A DNA stretch of 6,536 nt from Bifidobacteriaceae bacterium (GTDB taxonomy: Bacteria > Actinomycetota > Actinomycetes > Actinomycetales > Bifidobacteriaceae): positions 1 through 6,536 of the forward strand of contig JAISKS010000032.1 of the NCBI GenBank assembly GCA_031260825.1. The letters run 5' to 3'. The position numbers and the translations under genes are program-made. The notes beneath the pieces are model-generated. The model saw only the letters and a list, made by a program, of their open reading frames with translations. It did no database searches and had not been told where the DNA came from. Within the stretch, counting starts at the first letter, position 1. Each line of letters starts with the position of its first letter. Shown one piece after another: positions 5,382 through 6,536 of the stretch.

Positions 5382-6536
5382 CAAACCTCTGTGCCAATTG
5401 GTGCCCAGTCATATAAGAATTTAGCGTTTGCTGTATACATATTTACGCATCCATGACTCAAATGCTCAAATCCGATACTATTATTCCAAGGCGCTGAATG
5501 AAACGCCTCGCCGCGCGAATTAAAAAATGACACCCATTGCACATTTCTAGAACACCAAGGCAAATGTCCATCGCATCCCAAATCTTTCACAGTATATTTT
5601 ATCCAAATTTCAAAATTACCTGCTGATGTCGGAGAACCTGGCTTGCCACCTGAAATCGGAAAAGTTGCAACGACATTTCCATTTTCATAAAGTGTTACTG
5701 TTTTCGCGCTCAAATTAGTTTCAATATATTTCTGAATTGACTCTCTTGGCGCTACGGCAACCTCAACATCAAGACCAATATCTACAGCCTGATTGGACTC
5801 AATCGCTTCTTTAACTTTTTGAGATACGCCTTCAAAAGATTTTACGGTGAACCCATCTTGCCCACGTTTTATCTGGGCTTTTCTGTTCCCCGCGCGATCA
5901 GTTAAATAAATTATATTATCAGGATTTCTATTAGTTTGCGCTCTAACATTATCATTTAAATACAAATCAATTTTAGAAATGTTTGGCGCGAAAGAAAAAG
6001 TTCTATTTGTATAATCTGGCAAAATATCAATAAAACTTGCAAAATCAGCGATTGACATTTTTGCTGTTACAATGCCTGAGCCTTCAGAATCAACTGCGAA
6101 AAAATGATTATCCGCATTACCATAATTATTAAGATGAGTAGCAATTTCATTAGCTTTATCAAGCAAAATTATAGGCTCAGTTTCACCGATTTCCAAACTT
6201 AAATCAATTGGTTTTTGAACACAATCTAAATTATTACAAGAAAACTTTTCAGATATTGCCTCTATAATAATTTTTCCATCAGCCTGAATTCCATTTATTC
6301 CAGGAATTACAGTATACCCATTTGCAACAGGATTAAAGGCCAAAACGGGCTCAACTGGTTCATAAGTTTCTCCCTTGAACTCCTCCTCCAAATAATCATT
6401 TAGAATTTTAAGATCAACATTATATTGCAAATCATATTCTTTGTATTTAAGTGGATTTAGCTGATCAATAAAAGCAAGAGATTGCTCACTTTCAATATAT
6501 TCGGAAATATCTGAAATTAAATTCTCATCAATTATA
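5369..6536 (-). CDS. L,D-transpeptidase with PG_binding_4-like and YkuD domains (N-terminus beyond window)
   Basis: This is a cell-wall enzyme that makes 3-3 cross-links in peptidoglycan, or attaches proteins to it, outside the membrane. The frame is open to the window edge, giving 388 residues; the true start and any signal or membrane anchor are not seen. A TTG at 6430 begins an open stretch but is only an internal Leu codon. Around fragment residues 60-100 is a PG_binding_4-like segment (EPVLAFNPVANGYTVIPG, then a GKIIIEAI helix). The last about 130 residues are the YkuD catalytic domain: TVTLYENGNVVATFPISGGKPGSPTSAGNFEI, then FHSAPW with His346, and SHGCVNM with catalytic Cys363, in the expected H-X13-SHGC spacing. 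It ends VWNHW. Two cysteine pairs (fragment 100/105 and 321/328) could form disulfides outside the cell. The gene ends 90 nt before sufB, in the same direction, and seems unrelated in function. Confidence 0.93.
   Translation of the reverse strand, partial: IIDENLISDISEYIESEQSLAFIDQLNPLKYKEYDLQYNVDLKILNDYLEEEFKGETYEPVEPVLAFNPVANGYTVIPGINGIQADGKIIIEAISEKFSCNNLDCVQKPIDLSLEIGETEPIILLDKANEIATHLNNYGNADNHFFAVDSEGSGIVTAKMSIADFASFIDILPDYTNRTFSFAPNISKIDLYLNDNVRAQTNRNPDNIIYLTDRAGNRKAQIKRGQDGFTVKSFEGVSQKVKEAIESNQAVDIGLDVEVAVAPRESIQKYIETNLSAKTVTLYENGNVVATFPISGGKPGSPTSAGNFEIWIKYTVKDLGCDGHLPWCSRNVQWVSFFNSRGEAFHSAPWNNSIGFEHLSHGCVNMYTANAKFLYDWAPIGTEVWNHW

Noticed and set aside
1..6536. UGA recoded as glycine (as in Absconditabacteria/Gracilibacteria)
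   Set aside because: All genes read at full length in the standard code, none has in-frame UGA at conserved glycines, and abi ends with a UGA in a neat ATGA overlap.

Overview
All genes in this window lie on the minus strand, so the region reads from high to low coordinates. The order is: a peptidoglycan L,D-transpeptidase (5' end cut off by the window), sufB, sufD, sufC, a 50-nt structured RNA candidate, an Abi_2-family HEPN RNase (AbiD/AbiF type), and sufS (3' end cut off by the window).

The organism is AT-rich overall, with sufB and sufS visibly richer in GC than sufD, sufC and abi. It uses the standard bacterial code: no gene needs UGA reassigned. The signs are a half-length SufD, weak or absent Shine-Dalgarno sequences at several starts, a PG_binding_4/YkuD transpeptidase, and a minimal sufBDC-sufS set with no sufR or sufE in view. 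I infer a reduced-genome bacterium such as a member of the Saccharibacteria (Patescibacteria/CPR). That is an inference from style, not a demonstrated assignment.

Region 5369-6536 encodes the extracytoplasmic part of an L,D-transpeptidase with its His and SHGC catalytic motif intact. Region 2393-5278 is the sufBDC block, encoding the SufBC2D scaffold that builds Fe-S clusters. A near-consensus -10 sits 7 nt before the sufB ATG, which suggests a leaderless mRNA. sufB and sufD abut (TAA followed directly by ATG), and sufC follows 18 nt later with a good GGAG ribosome site. Region 1-1258 is sufS, the PLP cysteine desulfurase that supplies sulfur to this scaffold, with its Lys and Cys active-site residues intact.

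The unusual part is 1255-2368. Between sufC and sufS, which normally work together, lies a self-contained defence-like cassette. It has its own promoter (TTGCTT-N17-TATAAT), then about 50 nt of potential RNA holding two copies of TAGTGGGCG 26 nt apart. That RNA can fold into a long hairpin and ends in T6. The cassette finishes with a 338-aa Abi_2 protein carrying the R-X4-H ribonuclease motif of HEPN proteins. Its TGA stop overlaps the sufS ATG (ATGA), and the sufS ribosome site lies within its last codons. The layout of promoter, repeat RNA, terminator and toxin-like RNase resembles an RNA-antitoxin/HEPN-toxin system. AbiF-type proteins have been proposed as relatives of the ancestor of Cas13. 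Here the cassette sits so that sufS expression may depend on it.
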